Source: Enterovibrio baiacu (lineage in GTDB: Bacteria > Pseudomonadota > Gammaproteobacteria > Enterobacterales > Vibrionaceae). From it: a stretch of DNA of 64,000 nucleotides. The DNA lies in the NCBI RefSeq assembly GCF_004120195.1, contig NZ_SCHN01000026.1:125-64124 (forward strand). Reading direction: 5' to 3'. A program made the position numbers and the translations under genes. The notes beneath the pieces are model-generated. The model was given only the letters and a program-made list of their open reading frames with translations. It was not told the origin of the DNA and did no database searches. This document shows, piece by piece, positions 27,125 through 38,655 of the stretch (positions are counted from its first letter, which is position 1; each line of letters opens with the position of its first letter).

Positions 27125-29809
27125 TTAATCGATGGTGCGTTTCACTTCAACGATTTCGAATACTTCGATTTGGTCGCCTACGCGAACATCGTTGTAGTTC
27201 TTAACGCCGATACCACACTCGTAACCTTTCGCTACTTCGTTCACGTCGTCTTTAAAGCGACGTAGAGACTCAAGCTCACCTTCATAGATAACAACATTGT
27301 CACGCAGTACGCGGATTGGGTTGTTACGCTTGATGGTGCCTTCAGAAACGATACAGCCTGCAATTGCACCAATCTTAGGTGATTTGAAGACTTCACGAAC
27401 TTCAGCCAGACCCATGATTTCTTGTTTGAACTCAGGCGCAAGCATACCGCTCATCGCTTGCTTCACTTCGTCAATCAGGGCGTAGATTACTGAGTAGTAA
27501 CGTAGATCTAGGCTTTCAGCATCAATCGTCTTACGTGCAGACGCATCAGCACGAACGTTAAAGCCAACCAGAATCGCGTTAGAAGCAGCAGCAAGAACCG
27601 CGTCAGTTTCGGTGATAGCACCTACACCTGAACCGATGATCTTCACTTTCACTTCGTCAGTAGACAGTTTAACCAGTGAGTCAGCAATCGCTTCAACAGA
27701 ACCTTGTACGTCAGCTTTCAGTACGATGTTCAGTTCAGACACTTCACCTTCAGCCATGTTAGAGAACATGTTTTCCAGTTTCGCTTTCTGCTGGCGAGCC
27801 AGTTTAACGTCACGGAACTTGCCTTGGCGGTAAAGTGCAACTTCACGCGCTTTACGCTCATCACGAACAACCGTCGCTTCGTCACCCGCTGAAGGCACAC
27901 CTGAAAGACCCAAGATCTCTACAGGGATAGATGGACCTGCTTCTTCAACGTCTTTACCGTTCTCATCACGCATTGCGCGAACACGGCCATATTCCAGACC
28001 ACAAAGAACGATATCGCCACGCTTCAGCGTACCTTCTTGTACAAGAACGGTAGCAACTGGACCACGGCCTTTATCTAGGCGAGATTCGATAACCACACCG
28101 CTTGCCATGCCGTCACGAACAGCATCAAGTTCAAGTACTTCTGATTGAAGAAGAATTGACTCTAGTAGGCTGTCAATATTGATGCCTTGTTTCGCTGAAA
28201 CGTGAACGAAGATGTTCTCACCGCCCCACTCTTCTGGAATAACATCGTATTGAGCCAGTTCGTTTTTAACTTGGTCTGGGTTTGCAGCTTCTTTATCGAT
28301 CTTGTTCACAGCAACAATCAGTGGCACTTCTGCCGCTTTTGCGTGCTGGATAGCTTCGATAGTCTGTGGCATTACGCCATCGTCAGCTGCAACAACCAAA
28401 ACAACGATATCTGTCGCTTTCGCACCACGTGCACGCATAGACGTAAACGCTGCGTGTCCTGGAGTATCCAGGAAGGTGATCATACCGTTGTCAGTTTCAA
28501 CGTGGTAAGCACCGATGTGCTGGGTAATACCACCCGCTTCACCCGATGCAACGTGTGCTTTACGGATGTAGTCAAGTAGCGAGGTTTTACCGTGGTCAAC
28601 GTGACCCATGATAGTAACAACTGGCGCACGTGGTTCACGTGAAGCGCTGTCGTCACGATCCAGCATTACCGCTTCTTCAAGCTCGTTTTCTTTGCGAAGA
28701 ACAACCTTGTGACCCATTTCTTCTGCAACAAGTGCTGCAGTTTCTTGGTCAATCACTTGGTTGATGGTTGCCATAGCACCCATCTTCATCATCACTTTGA
28801 TAACTTCAGTGGCTTTAACGGCCATTTTGTTAGCAAGTTCAGCAACAGTAACGGTCTCACCGATTTCTACGTCACGGTTAACTTTTTGTGCTGGTTTCTG
28901 GAAACCATGCTGCATAGACGTTGGCTTAGCCAAACGGCCTTTACCTTTAGAACGATTACCACGGTTGCGGCTATCGTCTTTATCTTGTGCTGATTTTTTC
29001 TTCTTGCGACGACGTGGCGCAGCTTCTTGGCGACGATCCGCCTCATCTTCTGCTTCACGTGCATACGCAGATGTCACTGTGTGATGGTCTGCAGTTTCCA
29101 TCACATTTGGCACTGCTTCTTGTTGACTCCAGCGCTCTTCGTTTAATTCTGCCATTTTGCGTGCCTCTTCTAGCTGGCGCTGACTTTCTTCTTCAGCTTT
29201 ACGCTTGGCTTCCTCTTCCTGGCGACGCTTGAGTTCATCAGCTTCATTCTTCGCTTGCGCTTCTGCAGCTTCACGAGCAGATGTTTCTTCTGCTGTTTCT
29301 TGTGATTGCTGCGCTTTCTCAGCGGCAATGCGTGCTTTTTCTTCGGCGTCACGTTGGGCTTTTTCTTGTGCCTCACGTTTCGCTTTTTCTTGAGCTTCAC
29401 GCTTCGCTGCTTCTTCAGCTTCACGGCGGGCTTTTTCCTCAGCCTCGCGTTGTGCTGCTTCTTCAGCTTCACGCTGCGCGGCTTCTTGAGCCACGCGTTG
29501 TTCTTCTAGTTCGCTGCGCTTCACGTAGGTGCGCTTTTTGCGCACTTCTACTTGAACATCCTTACTCTTTCCGCCAGCACCAGAAACACTTAGGGTGCTG
29601 CGTTTTTTGCGCTGTAACGTCAGTCGAGTTGGAGCGCTACCATCGTCACCGTGCTCACGTTTTAAGTGAGACAGTAAGGTTTGTTTCTCATCCTGGCTTA
29701 CGCTGTCGTCTGCCGACTTTTGAATGCCTGCATCCTGAAATTGCTTCAGCAAACGTTCTACCGGCGTATCAATCTCGCTCGCCAGTGCTTTAACTGTAAC
29801 CTCTGACAT
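27125..29809 (-). CDS. infB: Translation initiation factor IF-2
   Basis: GTPase that places initiator tRNA on the 30S subunit. 894 residues (E. coli 890). An N-terminal IF2-N domain (about 1-55) is followed by a long charged region (about 105-240) built of Arg/Glu/Ala/Lys repeats predicted to be helical, a second IF2-N-type domain (about 315-365), then the G domain: [12 protein letters not shown] (about residue 401), DTPGHAAF and NKID. Domains II-IV follow to the end. Sits between nusA and rbfA. In E. coli internal starts give shorter isoforms; no internal start is clearly marked here. Confidence 0.97.
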   Translation of the reverse strand: MSEVTVKALASEIDTPVERLLKQFQDAGIQKSADDSVSQDEKQTLLSHLKREHGDDGSAPTRLTLQRKKRSTLSVSGAGGKSKDVQVEVRKKRTYVKRSELEEQRVAQEAAQREAEEAAQREAEEKARREAEEAAKREAQEKAKREAQEKAQRDAEEKARIAAEKAQQSQETAEETSAREAAEAQAKNEADELKRRQEEEAKRKAEEESQRQLEEARKMAELNEERWSQQEAVPNVMETADHHTVTSAYAREAEDEADRRQEAAPRRRKKKKSAQDKDDSRNRGNRSKGKGRLAKPTSMQHGFQKPAQKVNRDVEIGETVTVAELANKMAVKATEVIKVMMKMGAMATINQVIDQETAALVAEEMGHKVVLRKENELEEAVMLDRDDSASREPRAPVVTIMGHVDHGKTSLLDYIRKAHVASGEAGGITQHIGAYHVETDNGMITFLDTPGHAAFTSMRARGAKATDIVVLVVAADDGVMPQTIEAIQHAKAAEVPLIVAVNKIDKEAANPDQVKNELAQYDVIPEEWGGENIFVHVSAKQGINIDSLLESILLQSEVLELDAVRDGMASGVVIESRLDKGRGPVATVLVQEGTLKRGDIVLCGLEYGRVRAMRDENGKDVEEAGPSIPVEILGLSGVPSAGDEATVVRDERKAREVALYRQGKFRDVKLARQQKAKLENMFSNMAEGEVSELNIVLKADVQGSVEAIADSLVKLSTDEVKVKIIGSGVGAITETDAVLAAASNAILVGFNVRADASARKTIDAESLDLRYYSVIYALIDEVKQAMSGMLAPEFKQEIMGLAEVREVFKSPKIGAIAGCIVSEGTIKRNNPIRVLRDNVVIYEGELESLRRFKDDVNEVAKGYECGIGVKNYNDVRVGDQIEVFEIVEVKRTID

Positions 29810-29830
29810 TCTGCTCCTCCTTTGCTGCGT

Positions 29831-31318
29831 TTAAGCTTCGTCGCTGAACCAGCAAATATTGCGCGCGGCCATAATAAGCTCACCCGCTTTAACTTCATCC
29901 ATTCCCTCGATATCTAGAAGATCATCAGTGCCTTGGTCAGCAAGATCTTCCAACGTGCAGATGCCTTTTGCTGCAAGGCGGAACGCCATATCGCGATCCA
30001 AACCTTCAAGACCAAGCAGGTCTTCAGCCGGCTCAGCACCGTCAAGGATTTCTTCTTTCGCTAGCGCGATTGTAGTCAGCGCTTCTTTCGCACGGCTACG
30101 CAGTTCTTCAACTGTGTCTTCGTCAAGGCCATCCACTTCTAGAAGTTCAGCTGCTGGTACGTAAGCAACTTCTTCCAGTGTGGTGAAACCTTCTTCAACA
30201 AGCAGTGCGGCAAAATCTTCTTCAATGTCCAAGTGCTTGCTGAACAGCTCAATTGACTGACCAGCTTCTTCTTGGTGTTTCTTCTGTAGATCTTGAACCG
30301 TCATGACGTTCAGTGTCCAACCCGTTAGCTGAGAAGCTAGGCGAACGTTCTGACCGTTACGGCCGATTGCTTGAGCCAGGTTATCGGCTTCAACAGCGAT
30401 ATCCATGGTGTGGGTATCTTCGTCAACGATGATAGAGGCTACATCTGCAGGCGCCATCGCGTTGATAACGAATTGCGCTGGGTTATCGTCCCAAAGCACG
30501 ATATCGATACGCTCACCACCAAGCTCGCCAGAAACCGCTTGTACACGTGCGCCACGCATACCAACACACGCACCTACAGGGTCGATACGTTTGTCGTTTG
30601 TTTTCACAGCAATCTTAGCGCGAGAGCCCGGATCACGAGCCGCACCCATGACTTCAATCATTTCTTCGCCGATTTCTGGCACTTCAATGCGGAACAATTC
30701 GATCAGCATTTCAGGCTTAGAACGGGTCATGAATAATTGGAATCCACGCGCTTCTGGACGCACAGCATACAGCAAACCGCGCACGCGGTCGCCTGGGCGT
30801 AGGTTTTCACGTGGCAATTGATCGTCACGTTGGATTGCCGCTTCCGCGTTGCTACCCAAATCAACGATAACCACTTCACGGTTCACTTTTTTAACAACAC
30901 CAGTGATTAGCTCACCTTCGTTGTCCATGAACTGTTCTACAACTTGTGCACGTTCAGCTTCACGTACTTTTTGTACGATAACTTGTTTTGCAGTTTGCGT
31001 GGTAATACGGTCAAACGTAACAGACTCGATATCGTCTTCTACGTAGCTACCAATTACCATTGATTCATCTTCAAACTGTGCAGCTTCAAGCGTGATTTCA
31101 CGCGTTGGTTGCGTCACTTCTTCAACAACTTCCCAACGACGGAACGTTTCGAATTCGCCCGTTTTACGGTCGATTTCTACGCGTACTTCAATTTCAGCTT
31201 CGTATTTTTTCTTTGTTGCCGTCGCCAGCGCTGTTTCCAACGCTTCAAAAATGCGCTCACGTGGAACGGCTTTTTCGTTCGACACCGCTTCTACGACAGC
31301 CAAGATTTCTTTGTTCAT
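29831..31318 (-). CDS. nusA: Transcription termination/antitermination factor NusA
   Basis: RNA-polymerase-associated factor for pausing, termination and rRNA antitermination. 495 residues, the same length as E. coli NusA. N-terminal polymerase-binding domain (1-125), S1 domain (about 135-200), two KH domains ([13 protein letters not shown] and [13 protein letters not shown]) and two C-terminal acidic helix-hairpin-helix repeats (about 365-425 and 440-495). Gaps of about 20 bp separate it from rimP upstream and infB downstream. Confidence 0.97.
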   Translation of the reverse strand: MNKEILAVVEAVSNEKAVPRERIFEALETALATATKKKYEAEIEVRVEIDRKTGEFETFRRWEVVEEVTQPTREITLEAAQFEDESMVIGSYVEDDIESVTFDRITTQTAKQVIVQKVREAERAQVVEQFMDNEGELITGVVKKVNREVVIVDLGSNAEAAIQRDDQLPRENLRPGDRVRGLLYAVRPEARGFQLFMTRSKPEMLIELFRIEVPEIGEEMIEVMGAARDPGSRAKIAVKTNDKRIDPVGACVGMRGARVQAVSGELGGERIDIVLWDDNPAQFVINAMAPADVASIIVDEDTHTMDIAVEADNLAQAIGRNGQNVRLASQLTGWTLNVMTVQDLQKKHQEEAGQSIELFSKHLDIEEDFAALLVEEGFTTLEEVAYVPAAELLEVDGLDEDTVEELRSRAKEALTTIALAKEEILDGAEPAEDLLGLEGLDRDMAFRLAAKGICTLEDLADQGTDDLLDIEGMDEVKAGELIMAARNICWFSDEA

Positions 31319-31339
31319 GAACTAATGCCTCATTTAAAT

Positions 31340-31795
31340 TTAAAATGAAGGAACCAGGTTAGCCTTGGCGATATTGCTCAGGGCGAACGCTTCTTCGTTT
31401 CCATCCACGTTGATGGTGACGGTCTCGCCGTCAACAGAAAGAATCAGCCCTTTCCATTTGCGACGGTTTTGCATCGCCATTTTCAGCACTACGTTCACTT
31501 CGTGACCGATGAATTGCTGATAATGCGCTGCTTTAAATAATGGTCTTTCCAACCCAGGAGATGACACCTCCAAATTGTAAGCAACAGTGATTGGGTCTTC
31601 GACGTCCATCACTGCACTGACTTGGCGGCTCACTTCGGCACAAGCGTCAACTGTGATACCGTTTTCGTGATCGATAAAGATCCGCAGGGTTGAATGTTGT
31701 CCTGCGCGCACAAACTCAAGCCCTACAAGCTCGTAGTCAAGTGCTTCAACAGGCGCTTCTAGCAAAGCTACAAGCTGTTTTTCTAGTCCGGTCAT
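31340..31795 (-). CDS. rimP: Ribosome maturation factor RimP
   Basis: Assists assembly of the 30S subunit. 151 residues (E. coli 150). Conserved blocks include [31 protein letters not shown] and the [14 protein letters not shown] signature. First protein gene after the tRNA pair, as in the E. coli metY-rimP-nusA operon; two hairpin terminators stand between the tRNA genes and rimP. Confidence 0.97.
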   Translation of the reverse strand: MTGLEKQLVALLEAPVEALDYELVGLEFVRAGQHSTLRIFIDHENGITVDACAEVSRQVSAVMDVEDPITVAYNLEVSSPGLERPLFKAAHYQQFIGHEVNVVLKMAMQNRRKWKGLILSVDGETVTINVDGNEEAFALSNIAKANLVPSF

Positions 31796-31807
31796 ACAAA
31801 CCCCAGA

Positions 31808-31832
31808 AATAAAAAAAGGGCCTAAAAGCCCA
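31808..31832 (-). terminator. Terminator 2 between tRNA-fMet and rimP
   Basis: On the minus strand GGGC-loop-GCCC is followed by TTTTTTT. Lies about 13 bp before the rimP start, so read-through or antitermination must allow rimP-nusA expression unless a promoter lies between. Confidence 0.8.
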
Positions 31833-31864
31833 GTTATCCATCCGAATGGTCATCTTCAGATAAC

Positions 31865-31888
31865 AAAAAACCCCGAATTTCGGGGTTT
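31865..31888 (-). terminator. Terminator 1 after tRNA-fMet
   Basis: On the minus strand AAACCCCGAA/TTCGGGGTTTTTT forms a strong hairpin with T run about 76 bp after the tRNA 3' end. Tandem terminators at this place are also known in the E. coli metY-nusA operon. Confidence 0.9.
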
Positions 31889-31964
31889 AATGCAACTGGA
31901 CCCTGATGCCATGGTTTCCCATGACCAGCAACTGTTTTGGTCTCTCTAAACAATTACCGATAAG

Positions 31965-32041
<77 letters not shown>

Positions 32042-32118
32042 TCCGAATGGCGATTATTATATCGTCGCCTCACGCCCTTTTTCAAGTGCCGTGACCTTAC
32101 TAAGTAAGGATTTTAAAA

Positions 32119-32205
<87 letters not shown>

Positions 32206-32226
32206 AAGCATTACTGCTTAAATCTT

Positions 32227-32562
32227 TTACTGAGGAATGTCGCTATTGCTTTCAGCAGGGACATCACTCGCCGGAGTTACTTGCTCACTGGCAGGTAGAC
32301 TCAGGTCTTCGTACTCGCTACCAACGGTTGCGTTGTGAGTACTCATGTTACCCAGCACTAGGCTAAGAACAAAAAATATTGTCGCGAAAATCGCGGTCAT
32401 TCGGGTCAGAAAGTTTCCAGAGCCGCCAGAGCCAAATACTGTATTTGATGCCCCAGCCCCGAAAGAGGCTCCCATATCTGCGCCTTTACCTTGTTGAACC
32501 AGAACTAGGCCAATTACACCAAGCGCGGCCAACAGATAAATCACAAGTAGAATTTCGTACAT
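32227..32562 (-). CDS. secG: Protein translocase subunit SecG
   Basis: Accessory membrane subunit of the SecYEG channel. 111 residues with two hydrophobic helices (about 1-22 and 50-72) and the conserved loop [15 protein letters not shown] followed by an FGS-type motif ([12 protein letters not shown]). Start ATG 32562 ([11 protein letters not shown]) follows GGTGG at good spacing; an in-frame GTG at 32571 is within that site. The C-terminal tail is polar and rich in Ser/Glu/Pro. Upstream of the two tRNA genes. Confidence 0.95.
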   Translation of the reverse strand: MYEILLVIYLLAALGVIGLVLVQQGKGADMGASFGAGASNTVFGSGGSGNFLTRMTAIFATIFFVLSLVLGNMSTHNATVGSEYEDLSLPASEQVTPASDVPAESNSDIPQ

Positions 32563-32760
32563 GGGTTCCACCTATGTTCCAAATTGTTGAGCCAGCTGAC
32601 TATTCAGTTCACTAGCGCAACTCCCATCATTGGGAGCGGAAGAATACTAACGAAAGCCGGCAGGCGAAACAAGAGAAAAATACAAAAAAGCGGTACTTTT
32701 CATCCCGTTTGCGCATCTTATAACCAAACAGCCTCGCGACCCTTCCGCTTTCCTTGTTTA

Positions 32761-34098
32761 TTAGCAGTTTGCTTTTACAGCATCTGCAATTTCAAGCGCA
32801 TATGCTTGCACTTCGTCAGCGTTTTCACCTTCAACCATGACACGGATAAGCGGCTCAGTGCCAGACTTACGTAACAATACACGACCTGTGTCACCCAGTT
32901 TGGCTTCAACCGCTGCGGTCGCGGTCATCACAGCGTCTGATTGCAGTGGGTCACTATCACCACTAAAACGCACATTCTCTAGCACTTGTGGGAACATGCT
33001 CATGCCATCACACAGTTCTTTGAGCGTCAACCCAGTACCAACAACACTGGCCAGCACTTGCAGTGCTGCAACGATGGCATCACCCGTGGTCACTTTATCA
33101 AGAAGGATCACATGACCTGAGTTTTCTGCGCCGATTTTCCAATCGTTCTCAAGCAGTTTTTCCATCACGTAACGGTCGCCAACTTTTGCACGAGTAAACG
33201 GAATGCCGAGTTTTTTAAGTGCGACTTCCATGCCCATATTGGTCATTAACGTACCTACCACGCCACCTTTTAGTTCGCCGCGACGCAGCGACTCACGGGC
33301 GATGATGTAAGCGATTTGGTCGCCGTCTACTTTGTTGCCTTCATGGTCAACCATGATGATACGGTCACCATCACCATCAAAAGCAATACCCAATACGGCG
33401 TCTTCTTCAACAACACGCTTTTGCAGTGCACGAACGTCTGTCGCCCCCACTTCTGCATTGATGTTTGTGCCGTTTGGTTCAACACCCATAGCAATCACAT
33501 CAGCGCCCAGTTCAGAGAACACGGAAGGTGCAATGTGGTACGTTGCTCCATGCGCACAATCGATAACGATTTTAAGGCCTTTCAGGTTCATTTCTGATGG
33601 GAAAGTGCCTTTACAAAACTCGATGTAACGACCAGCTGCATCAACGATACGTTTTGCTTTACCAAGCTCTGCAGACTCAACACACGTCAATGGCTTTTCA
33701 AGTTCGGCTTCAATCGCAAGCTCAACTGCATCAGGCAGTTTCGTGCCTTCCGATGAGAAGAATTTGATGCCGTTGTCATAATAAGGGTTGTGTGAAGCAG
33801 AGATCACGATCCCCGCCTCTGCACGGAAGGTTTGCGTTAAATACGCAATGGCAGGTGTTGGCATAGGACCCGTAAATGCAGCTTGAAGACCTGCTGCAGA
33901 TAGGCCTGCTTCCAACGCAGATTCAAGCATATAGCCAGAGATACGCGTATCTTTTCCTATCAATACTTTTTTCGTGCCTTGTTGGCTTAGGACGCGACCT
34001 GCCGCCCACCCCAGTTTCAACATAAAATCAGGAGTGATTGGGAATTGGCCAACTTTACCGCGTACACCATCGGTGCCGAAGTATTTACGTTCTGTCAT
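32761..34098 (-). CDS. glmM: Phosphoglucosamine mutase
   Basis: Converts glucosamine-6-phosphate to glucosamine-1-phosphate for UDP-GlcNAc synthesis. 445 residues (E. coli 445). N-terminal YFGTDGVRG, active-site phosphoserine loop [16 protein letters not shown], metal loop DGDGDR and C-terminal phosphate-binding [12 protein letters not shown] are all intact. The start overlaps the folP stop by 4 bp (ATGA). Confidence 0.98.
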   Translation of the reverse strand: MTERKYFGTDGVRGKVGQFPITPDFMLKLGWAAGRVLSQQGTKKVLIGKDTRISGYMLESALEAGLSAAGLQAAFTGPMPTPAIAYLTQTFRAEAGIVISASHNPYYDNGIKFFSSEGTKLPDAVELAIEAELEKPLTCVESAELGKAKRIVDAAGRYIEFCKGTFPSEMNLKGLKIVIDCAHGATYHIAPSVFSELGADVIAMGVEPNGTNINAEVGATDVRALQKRVVEEDAVLGIAFDGDGDRIIMVDHEGNKVDGDQIAYIIARESLRRGELKGGVVGTLMTNMGMEVALKKLGIPFTRAKVGDRYVMEKLLENDWKIGAENSGHVILLDKVTTGDAIVAALQVLASVVGTGLTLKELCDGMSMFPQVLENVRFSGDSDPLQSDAVMTATAAVEAKLGDTGRVLLRKSGTEPLIRVMVEGENADEVQAYALEIADAVKANC

Positions 34099-34946
34099 TG
34101 TGTATCTCCAAGTAGATCTGCTGCTTCCTGCATCATGCTGACAACGCGAACCACGTCTGCGGTTTCTTTTACGTCATGCACGCGAATGAGCTGAGCCCCT
34201 TTCGAAGCAGCAATGGTGGCGCAAGCTAAACTCCCCCCTAAAACATCGGCGGGGGATTTATCCAATAATTTAAAAATCATAGACTTCCGAGACATACCCG
34301 CAAGTATTGGCAGCCCATGACGGTGAAACGATTCCAGTTTTGCAAGCAACTGGTAGTTATGTGTTAGTGTCTTACCGAACCCAAACCCCGGGTCTAAAAT
34401 CAGTTTTTCCTTGGCAATCCCCATTGCCGCACACGCCGCTATTCTTTCATCGAAGAAACCGTGGATATCTTCGATGATATCGTCATAGGTTGGATCAACC
34501 TGCATCGAGCGAGGCTGTCCTTGCATGTGCATAATGCATACTGGCACATCCGCCTTGGCTGCTGCGTTAAGCGCGCCAGGTTCTTGAAGTGCACGCACAT
34601 CATTGATCAGATTAGCACCTGCATTCACTGCTGCCGTCATGACCGCCGCTTTACTGGTATCAATTGAGATCCAGCAATCAAACCTTTCTCGAATTGCTTC
34701 TATTGCAGGAATAACCCTAGAAAGCTCTTCATCCAACGACACATCTGCCGCACCAGGCCTCGTAGATTCTCCGCCTATATCCAATACAGACGCACCTGTG
34801 CTGAGCATGTTTTCCGCATGATAAAGCGCCGTATCGAGGTGATTGAACTTACCGCCATCGGAAAAAGAATCAGGCGTGACGTTGAGGATACCCATAACTT
34901 TCGGGGATGATAGATCGAGAACGAATTCTTTGCTGGTCAGTATCAT
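34095..34946 (-). CDS. folP: Dihydropteroate synthase
   Basis: Joins para-aminobenzoate to dihydropterin pyrophosphate in folate synthesis; the target of sulfonamides. With ATG 34946 (MILTSKEF) it has 283 residues, near the E. coli 282. Motifs: [25 protein letters not shown], and a C-terminal [11 protein letters not shown] block. The frame extends 13 codons further upstream without family support. A terminator separates it from ftsH; it is coupled to glmM by a 4-bp overlap. Confidence 0.96.
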   Translation of the reverse strand: MILTSKEFVLDLSSPKVMGILNVTPDSFSDGGKFNHLDTALYHAENMLSTGASVLDIGGESTRPGAADVSLDEELSRVIPAIEAIRERFDCWISIDTSKAAVMTAAVNAGANLINDVRALQEPGALNAAAKADVPVCIMHMQGQPRSMQVDPTYDDIIEDIHGFFDERIAACAAMGIAKEKLILDPGFGFGKTLTHNYQLLAKLESFHRHGLPILAGMSRKSMIFKLLDKSPADVLGGSLACATIAASKGAQLIRVHDVKETADVVRVVSMMQEAADLLGDTQ

Positions 34947-34986
34947 AGTTGGACTTTGTTTTAGGCGAGAATTTATCACTAGCAAA

Positions 34987-35014
34987 AGAAAAACCCCGAG
35001 TAATCCCGGGGTTT
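34987..35014 (-). terminator. Terminator between ftsH and folP
   Basis: On the minus strand ACCCCGGGATTACTCGGGGT forms a hairpin followed by TTTTC. Confidence 0.85.
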
Positions 35015-35032
35015 GTAATAGTGACGAGGCGA

Positions 35033-36970
35033 TTACGCTTCTGGTTGGTTGTCAGGGTCGACGGGTTTAGATCCCGTATCGTCCGAAGAAGATTCTGATT
35101 TCGCTTCTGCGTCAGGTTTCTTCGGCGTGTTATCTGAACTGTCTGAATCTGTTGTCCAACCTGCAGGTTCGCGCACAGGGCGGCGTTCCATCAAGTCATC
35201 AATCTGCGCTGCATCGATAGTCTCATATTTCATCAATGCATCTTTCATTGCATGCATGATGTCCATGTTGTCTTCGATTAACGTGCGAGCACGCTTGTAG
35301 TTGCGATCGATGATTTCGCGGATCTCGCTGTCGATAAGGCGCGCTGTTTCATCGGAAACATGCTTGGTTTTGGTCACTGAACGCCCCAAGAACACTTCGC
35401 CCTCATCGTCGGCATACAATAGTGGTCCCAGTTTTTCCGAGAAGCCCCATTGCGTCACCATCTTACGTGCGATATCTGTTGCACGCTCGATGTCGTTCGA
35501 TGCGCCTGTAGACACGTTTTCTACACCGTAAACAATCTCTTCCGCCAAACGGCCACCGTAGAGACTCGAAATCATCGACTCAAGGTGTAGGCGAGACATG
35601 CTCACGCGATCTTGTTCTGGTAAGTACATGGTCACACCCAATGCGCGTCCACGCGGGATGATTGACACTTTGTAAACAGGATCATGCTCAGGCACTAGGC
35701 GACCAACAACGGCATGGCCAGCTTCGTGGTATGCAGTTGATGCTTTGATGTCTTCAGACATAACCATGGATTTGCGCTCAGCACCCATCATGATTTTGTC
35801 TTTCGCCAGCTCAAATTCAACCATAGACACTACGCGCTTGTTACCACGAGCCGCAAACAGTGCCGCTTCGTTTACCAAGTTTGCGAGGTCTGCACCAGAG
35901 AAACCTGGCGTACCACGTGCGATAAGAGACGCTTCAACGTCACCGCCCAAAGGCACTTTACGCATGTGAACTTTAAGGATTTGCTCACGACCACGTACGT
36001 CAGGCAAGCCAACAACGACTTGACGGTCAAAACGACCAGGACGCAACAGTGCAGGGTCTAGAACGTCAGGACGGTTTGTCGCTGCAATAACGATGATACC
36101 TTCGTTACCTTCAAAGCCATCCATTTCAACCAGCATTTGGTTCAATGTTTGTTCACGTTCGTCGTGGCCACCGCCAAGACCTGCGCCACGTTGGCGACCT
36201 ACGGCATCGATCTCATCGATGAAGATGATACAAGGCGAAGCTTTCTTGGCTTGTTCAAACATATCACGGACACGAGATGCACCCACACCCACGAACATTT
36301 CAACGAAGTCAGAACCAGAAATCGTAAAGAACGGTACTTTCGCTTCACCCGCGATGGCTTTCGCCAGCAAGGTTTTACCTGTACCAGGAGGACCCACCAT
36401 CAAAACACCCGTTGGGATTTTACCACCGAGTTTTTGGAAGCGACTTGGGTCGCGTAGGTAATCAACCAGCTCTTTAACGTCTTCTTTCGCTTCGTCACAA
36501 CCTGCGACATCTGCGAACGTGGTTTTGATTTGCTCTTCACTCATCATGCGCGCTTTCGATTTACCGAAAGACATCGCACCTTTGCCACCGCCGCCTTGCA
36601 TCTGACGCATGAAGAAAATCCATACACCGATAAGCAGAAGCATTGGGAACCAAGAGATGAAGATAGATGCAAGGATGCTTGGCTCTTCAGGAGGCGTGCC
36701 ACGCACTTGCACTTTGTGATTAATCAGATCGTCCAGCAACTTAGGGTCTTGAAGAACAGGCATGTACGAGACGTAGCTCGTGCCATCACGACGCGTGACT
36801 TTCAGCTCGCGATTGTCGAACTGTACTTCCTGTAATTTATCTTGCCCTATTTCTTGGACAAACGTTGTGTAGTCGACTTGACGGCCAGCACTATCGCCTG
36901 GTCCAAAGCTTTGGAACACAGACATCAGCACAACAGCGATGACCAGCCATAAAATCAAGTTTTTTGCCAT
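35033..36970 (-). CDS. ftsH: ATP-dependent zinc metalloprotease FtsH
   Basis: Membrane-anchored AAA+ protease for quality control of membrane and regulatory proteins (for example LpxC and sigma32 in E. coli). 645 residues. Two transmembrane helices (about 5-24 and 98-120) flank a periplasmic domain; the AAA domain has Walker A GPPGTGKT and Walker B FIDEID, and the zinc site HEAGH is present. Start ATG 36970 (MAKNLILWL), identical to E. coli; an in-frame TTG three codons upstream is less likely. Acidic Ser/Asp-rich C-terminal tail. Follows rlmE as in E. coli. Confidence 0.98.
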   Translation of the reverse strand: MAKNLILWLVIAVVLMSVFQSFGPGDSAGRQVDYTTFVQEIGQDKLQEVQFDNRELKVTRRDGTSYVSYMPVLQDPKLLDDLINHKVQVRGTPPEEPSILASIFISWFPMLLLIGVWIFFMRQMQGGGGKGAMSFGKSKARMMSEEQIKTTFADVAGCDEAKEDVKELVDYLRDPSRFQKLGGKIPTGVLMVGPPGTGKTLLAKAIAGEAKVPFFTISGSDFVEMFVGVGASRVRDMFEQAKKASPCIIFIDEIDAVGRQRGAGLGGGHDEREQTLNQMLVEMDGFEGNEGIIVIAATNRPDVLDPALLRPGRFDRQVVVGLPDVRGREQILKVHMRKVPLGGDVEASLIARGTPGFSGADLANLVNEAALFAARGNKRVVSMVEFELAKDKIMMGAERKSMVMSEDIKASTAYHEAGHAVVGRLVPEHDPVYKVSIIPRGRALGVTMYLPEQDRVSMSRLHLESMISSLYGGRLAEEIVYGVENVSTGASNDIERATDIARKMVTQWGFSEKLGPLLYADDEGEVFLGRSVTKTKHVSDETARLIDSEIREIIDRNYKRARTLIEDNMDIMHAMKDALMKYETIDAAQIDDLMERRPVREPAGWTTDSDSSDNTPKKPDAEAKSESSSDDTGSKPVDPDNQPEA

Positions 36971-37020
36971 GTCACTCAAGGTGTTAGCCCCGCGAAAACT
37001 ATAATGATAAAGGTAGAGTA

Positions 37021-37650
37021 CTACAGTTTATAGCCTGTAGCCACAATGTAGACCTCACGTGAGCGAGCACGAGAGGAATCGGGTTTACGAATTTTTACTG
37101 CTTTGAACATTTTACGCACTTCAGCCAAATATTGATCAAACCCTTCCCCTTGGAAAACTTTAACAATAAATGCGCCATTTGGTGCAAGAACTTCTCGACA
37201 CATTTCCATAGCAAGTTCAACTAAGTACATTGCTTTGGGTTGATCTGATGCCAAATTACCGCTCATATTTGGCGCCATGTCCGACATCACCACATCAACC
37301 ATGTCTGGTTGAATGCGGTCCAACAATGCGTTCAATACAGCTTCTTCACGGAAATCACCTTGCAAGAAACTTACACCCGGCAAGGAATCCATAGGAAGGA
37401 TGTCACACGCAATAACTTGACCGTTGTCACCAACTTGTTCTGCAGCGTATTGAGACCAACCACCAGGGGCAGCACCCAAATCGACCACAGTCATGCCAGG
37501 TTTTAGCAGTTTGTCCTTACCTTGAATTTCATCCAGCTTGAAAATTGCACGTGAACGAAAGCCTTTTTTCTGGGCCTCTTGAACATATTTATCATCAAAA
37601 TGCTCTTTCAACCAGCGGCCAGAACTCGCTGAGTGTTTCTTTTTGCTCAT
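37021..37650 (-). CDS. rlmE: 23S rRNA 2'-O-methyltransferase E
   Basis: Methylates U2552 in the A loop of 23S rRNA (RrmJ/FtsJ). 209 residues, same as E. coli. SAM-binding motif [15 protein letters not shown], catalytic Lys-Asp-Lys-Glu tetrad residues seen in FKLDE, MSDMAPN, and [10 protein letters not shown]. First gene of the minus-strand run to ftsH; divergent from yhbY. Confidence 0.97.
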   Translation of the reverse strand: MSKKKHSASSGRWLKEHFDDKYVQEAQKKGFRSRAIFKLDEIQGKDKLLKPGMTVVDLGAAPGGWSQYAAEQVGDNGQVIACDILPMDSLPGVSFLQGDFREEAVLNALLDRIQPDMVDVVMSDMAPNMSGNLASDQPKAMYLVELAMEMCREVLAPNGAFIVKVFQGEGFDQYLAEVRKMFKAVKIRKPDSSRARSREVYIVATGYKL

Positions 37651-37711
37651 GTTTTACCTAGCCCACATTTCCGGCCGTTAAATGTTAACGGACTGCTTAG
37701 GGGGATATTTG

Positions 37712-37740
37712 TTCAGTTTGGATAGATATGGCGGTAGAAT
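37712..37740 (+). promoter_or_regulatory. Weak predicted promoter of yhbY
   Basis: TTCAGT (37712-37717), 17-bp spacer and TAGAAT (37735-37740) end 41 bp before the yhbY start. The -10 is good, the -35 poor. Confidence 0.4.
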
Positions 37741-37781
37741 GTCACGTTTTCAACCCCGATAAAACAACAAATCGAGTCAAC

Positions 37782-38078
37782 ATGAATCTAAGCACAAAAC
37801 AAAAGCAGCATCTAAAAGGTCTGGCACACTCACTTAAACCTGTCGTTTTGATGGGCGCCAATGGTCTTACAGAAGCCGTGCTTGCTGAGATTGAAATCGC
37901 TCTCGATCACCACGAACTGATCAAGGTAAAAGTTGCGTCTGAAGATCGCGACACTAAGAACCTGATTGTTGAAGCAATTGTTCGTGAAACCAAGGCAGAA
38001 AAAGTGCAAGTCATCGGCAAAGTGCTTGTGCTGTACCGCCAGAGCGAAGAGCGCAAGATTGAAATCCCGCGCAAATAA
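37782..38078 (+). CDS. yhbY: YhbY, CRM-domain ribosome assembly RNA-binding protein
   Basis: Small KH-like CRM-domain protein that associates with pre-50S particles in E. coli. 98 residues (E. coli 97) from ATG 37782 (MNLSTKQKQHLKGLAH). The conserved GxxG-type loop is VLMGANGLTEAV, and the C-terminal half IGKVLVLYRQSEE is typical. The frame is open 18 codons further upstream over the probable promoter, so the internal ATG is preferred. Divergent from rlmE. Confidence 0.95.
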   Translation: MNLSTKQKQHLKGLAHSLKPVVLMGANGLTEAVLAEIEIALDHHELIKVKVASEDRDTKNLIVEAIVRETKAEKVQVIGKVLVLYRQSEERKIEIPRK

Positions 38079-38079
38079 G

Positions 38080-38105
38080 AAAAGGCCGCTTAGCGGCCTT
38101 TTTTG
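38080..38105 (+). terminator. Terminator after yhbY
   Basis: AAAAGGCCGCTTAGCGGCCTTTTTT hairpin with T run directly after the yhbY stop; its A tract may also serve greA on the other strand. Confidence 0.92.
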
Positions 38106-38142
38106 TATCTGCGATAGTAACAACCGCTAACATTTTTTTCGT

Positions 38143-38625
38143 TCAAACGTATTCAACGCTATCGATTTCGAATTCTTTCACGCCGCCAGGCGTAGTGATT
38201 GACACTTCATCGCCAGCTTCTTTACCGATTAACCCACGTGCAATCGGTGAGTTGATGGAAATCAGGTTCTTCTTAATATCAGACTCGTCATCACCAACGA
38301 TTTGGTAAGACAACTCTTCATCGGTATTGATATCAATCAAGCCAACCGTTGAACCAAAGATCACTTTGCCATTGTTTGGCATCTTTGCAATGTCGATAAC
38401 TTGAGCAACAGAAAGCTTGTATTCAATATCACGAATCTGCGCTTCACAAATGCCTTGCTCTTCACGCGCTGCGTGGTATTCAGCATTTTCTTTAAGATCG
38501 CCCAACTCACGAGCTTCACCGATCGCCTGAGTAATAATTGGACGACGTTTCAGCAGGCGGTCTAACTCTACACGAAGCTGCTGTTCGCCACGAACAGTCA
38601 TGGGTACTTTATCCATAAATGACAT
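38143..38625 (-). CDS. greA: Transcription elongation factor GreA
   Basis: Reactivates backtracked RNA polymerase by stimulating transcript cleavage. 160 residues from ATG 38625 ([10 protein letters not shown]), which has GGAG nine bp upstream; ATG 38616 would give 157 residues. The coiled-coil tip carries the essential acidic pair in [12 protein letters not shown]; the C-terminal domain has [11 protein letters not shown]. The frame extends further upstream over the leader hairpin and is not coding there. Convergent with yhbY. Confidence 0.95.
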   Translation of the reverse strand: MSFMDKVPMTVRGEQQLRVELDRLLKRRPIITQAIGEARELGDLKENAEYHAAREEQGICEAQIRDIEYKLSVAQVIDIAKMPNNGKVIFGSTVGLIDINTDEELSYQIVGDDESDIKKNLISINSPIARGLIGKEAGDEVSITTPGGVKEFEIDSVEYV

Positions 38626-38636
38626 TACCTCTGTCT

Positions 38637-38655
38637 CCAAAACCCTTGGTTTTGG
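38637..38655 (-). promoter_or_regulatory. Hairpin in the greA leader overlapping the ribosome-binding site
   Basis: A perfect 8-bp stem CCAAAACC/GGTTTTGG with a 3-nt loop lies 12 bp before greA ATG 38625; the last two G of the stem are the first two bases of the GGAG ribosome-binding site. It could limit initiation. There is no T run after it. Confidence 0.5.

Noticed and set aside
28202-29793. Plus-strand ORFs antisense to infB and the coiled-coil region
   Set aside because: These are shadows of the Arg/Glu/Ala repeat codons of IF2; the minus-strand gene is unmistakable.
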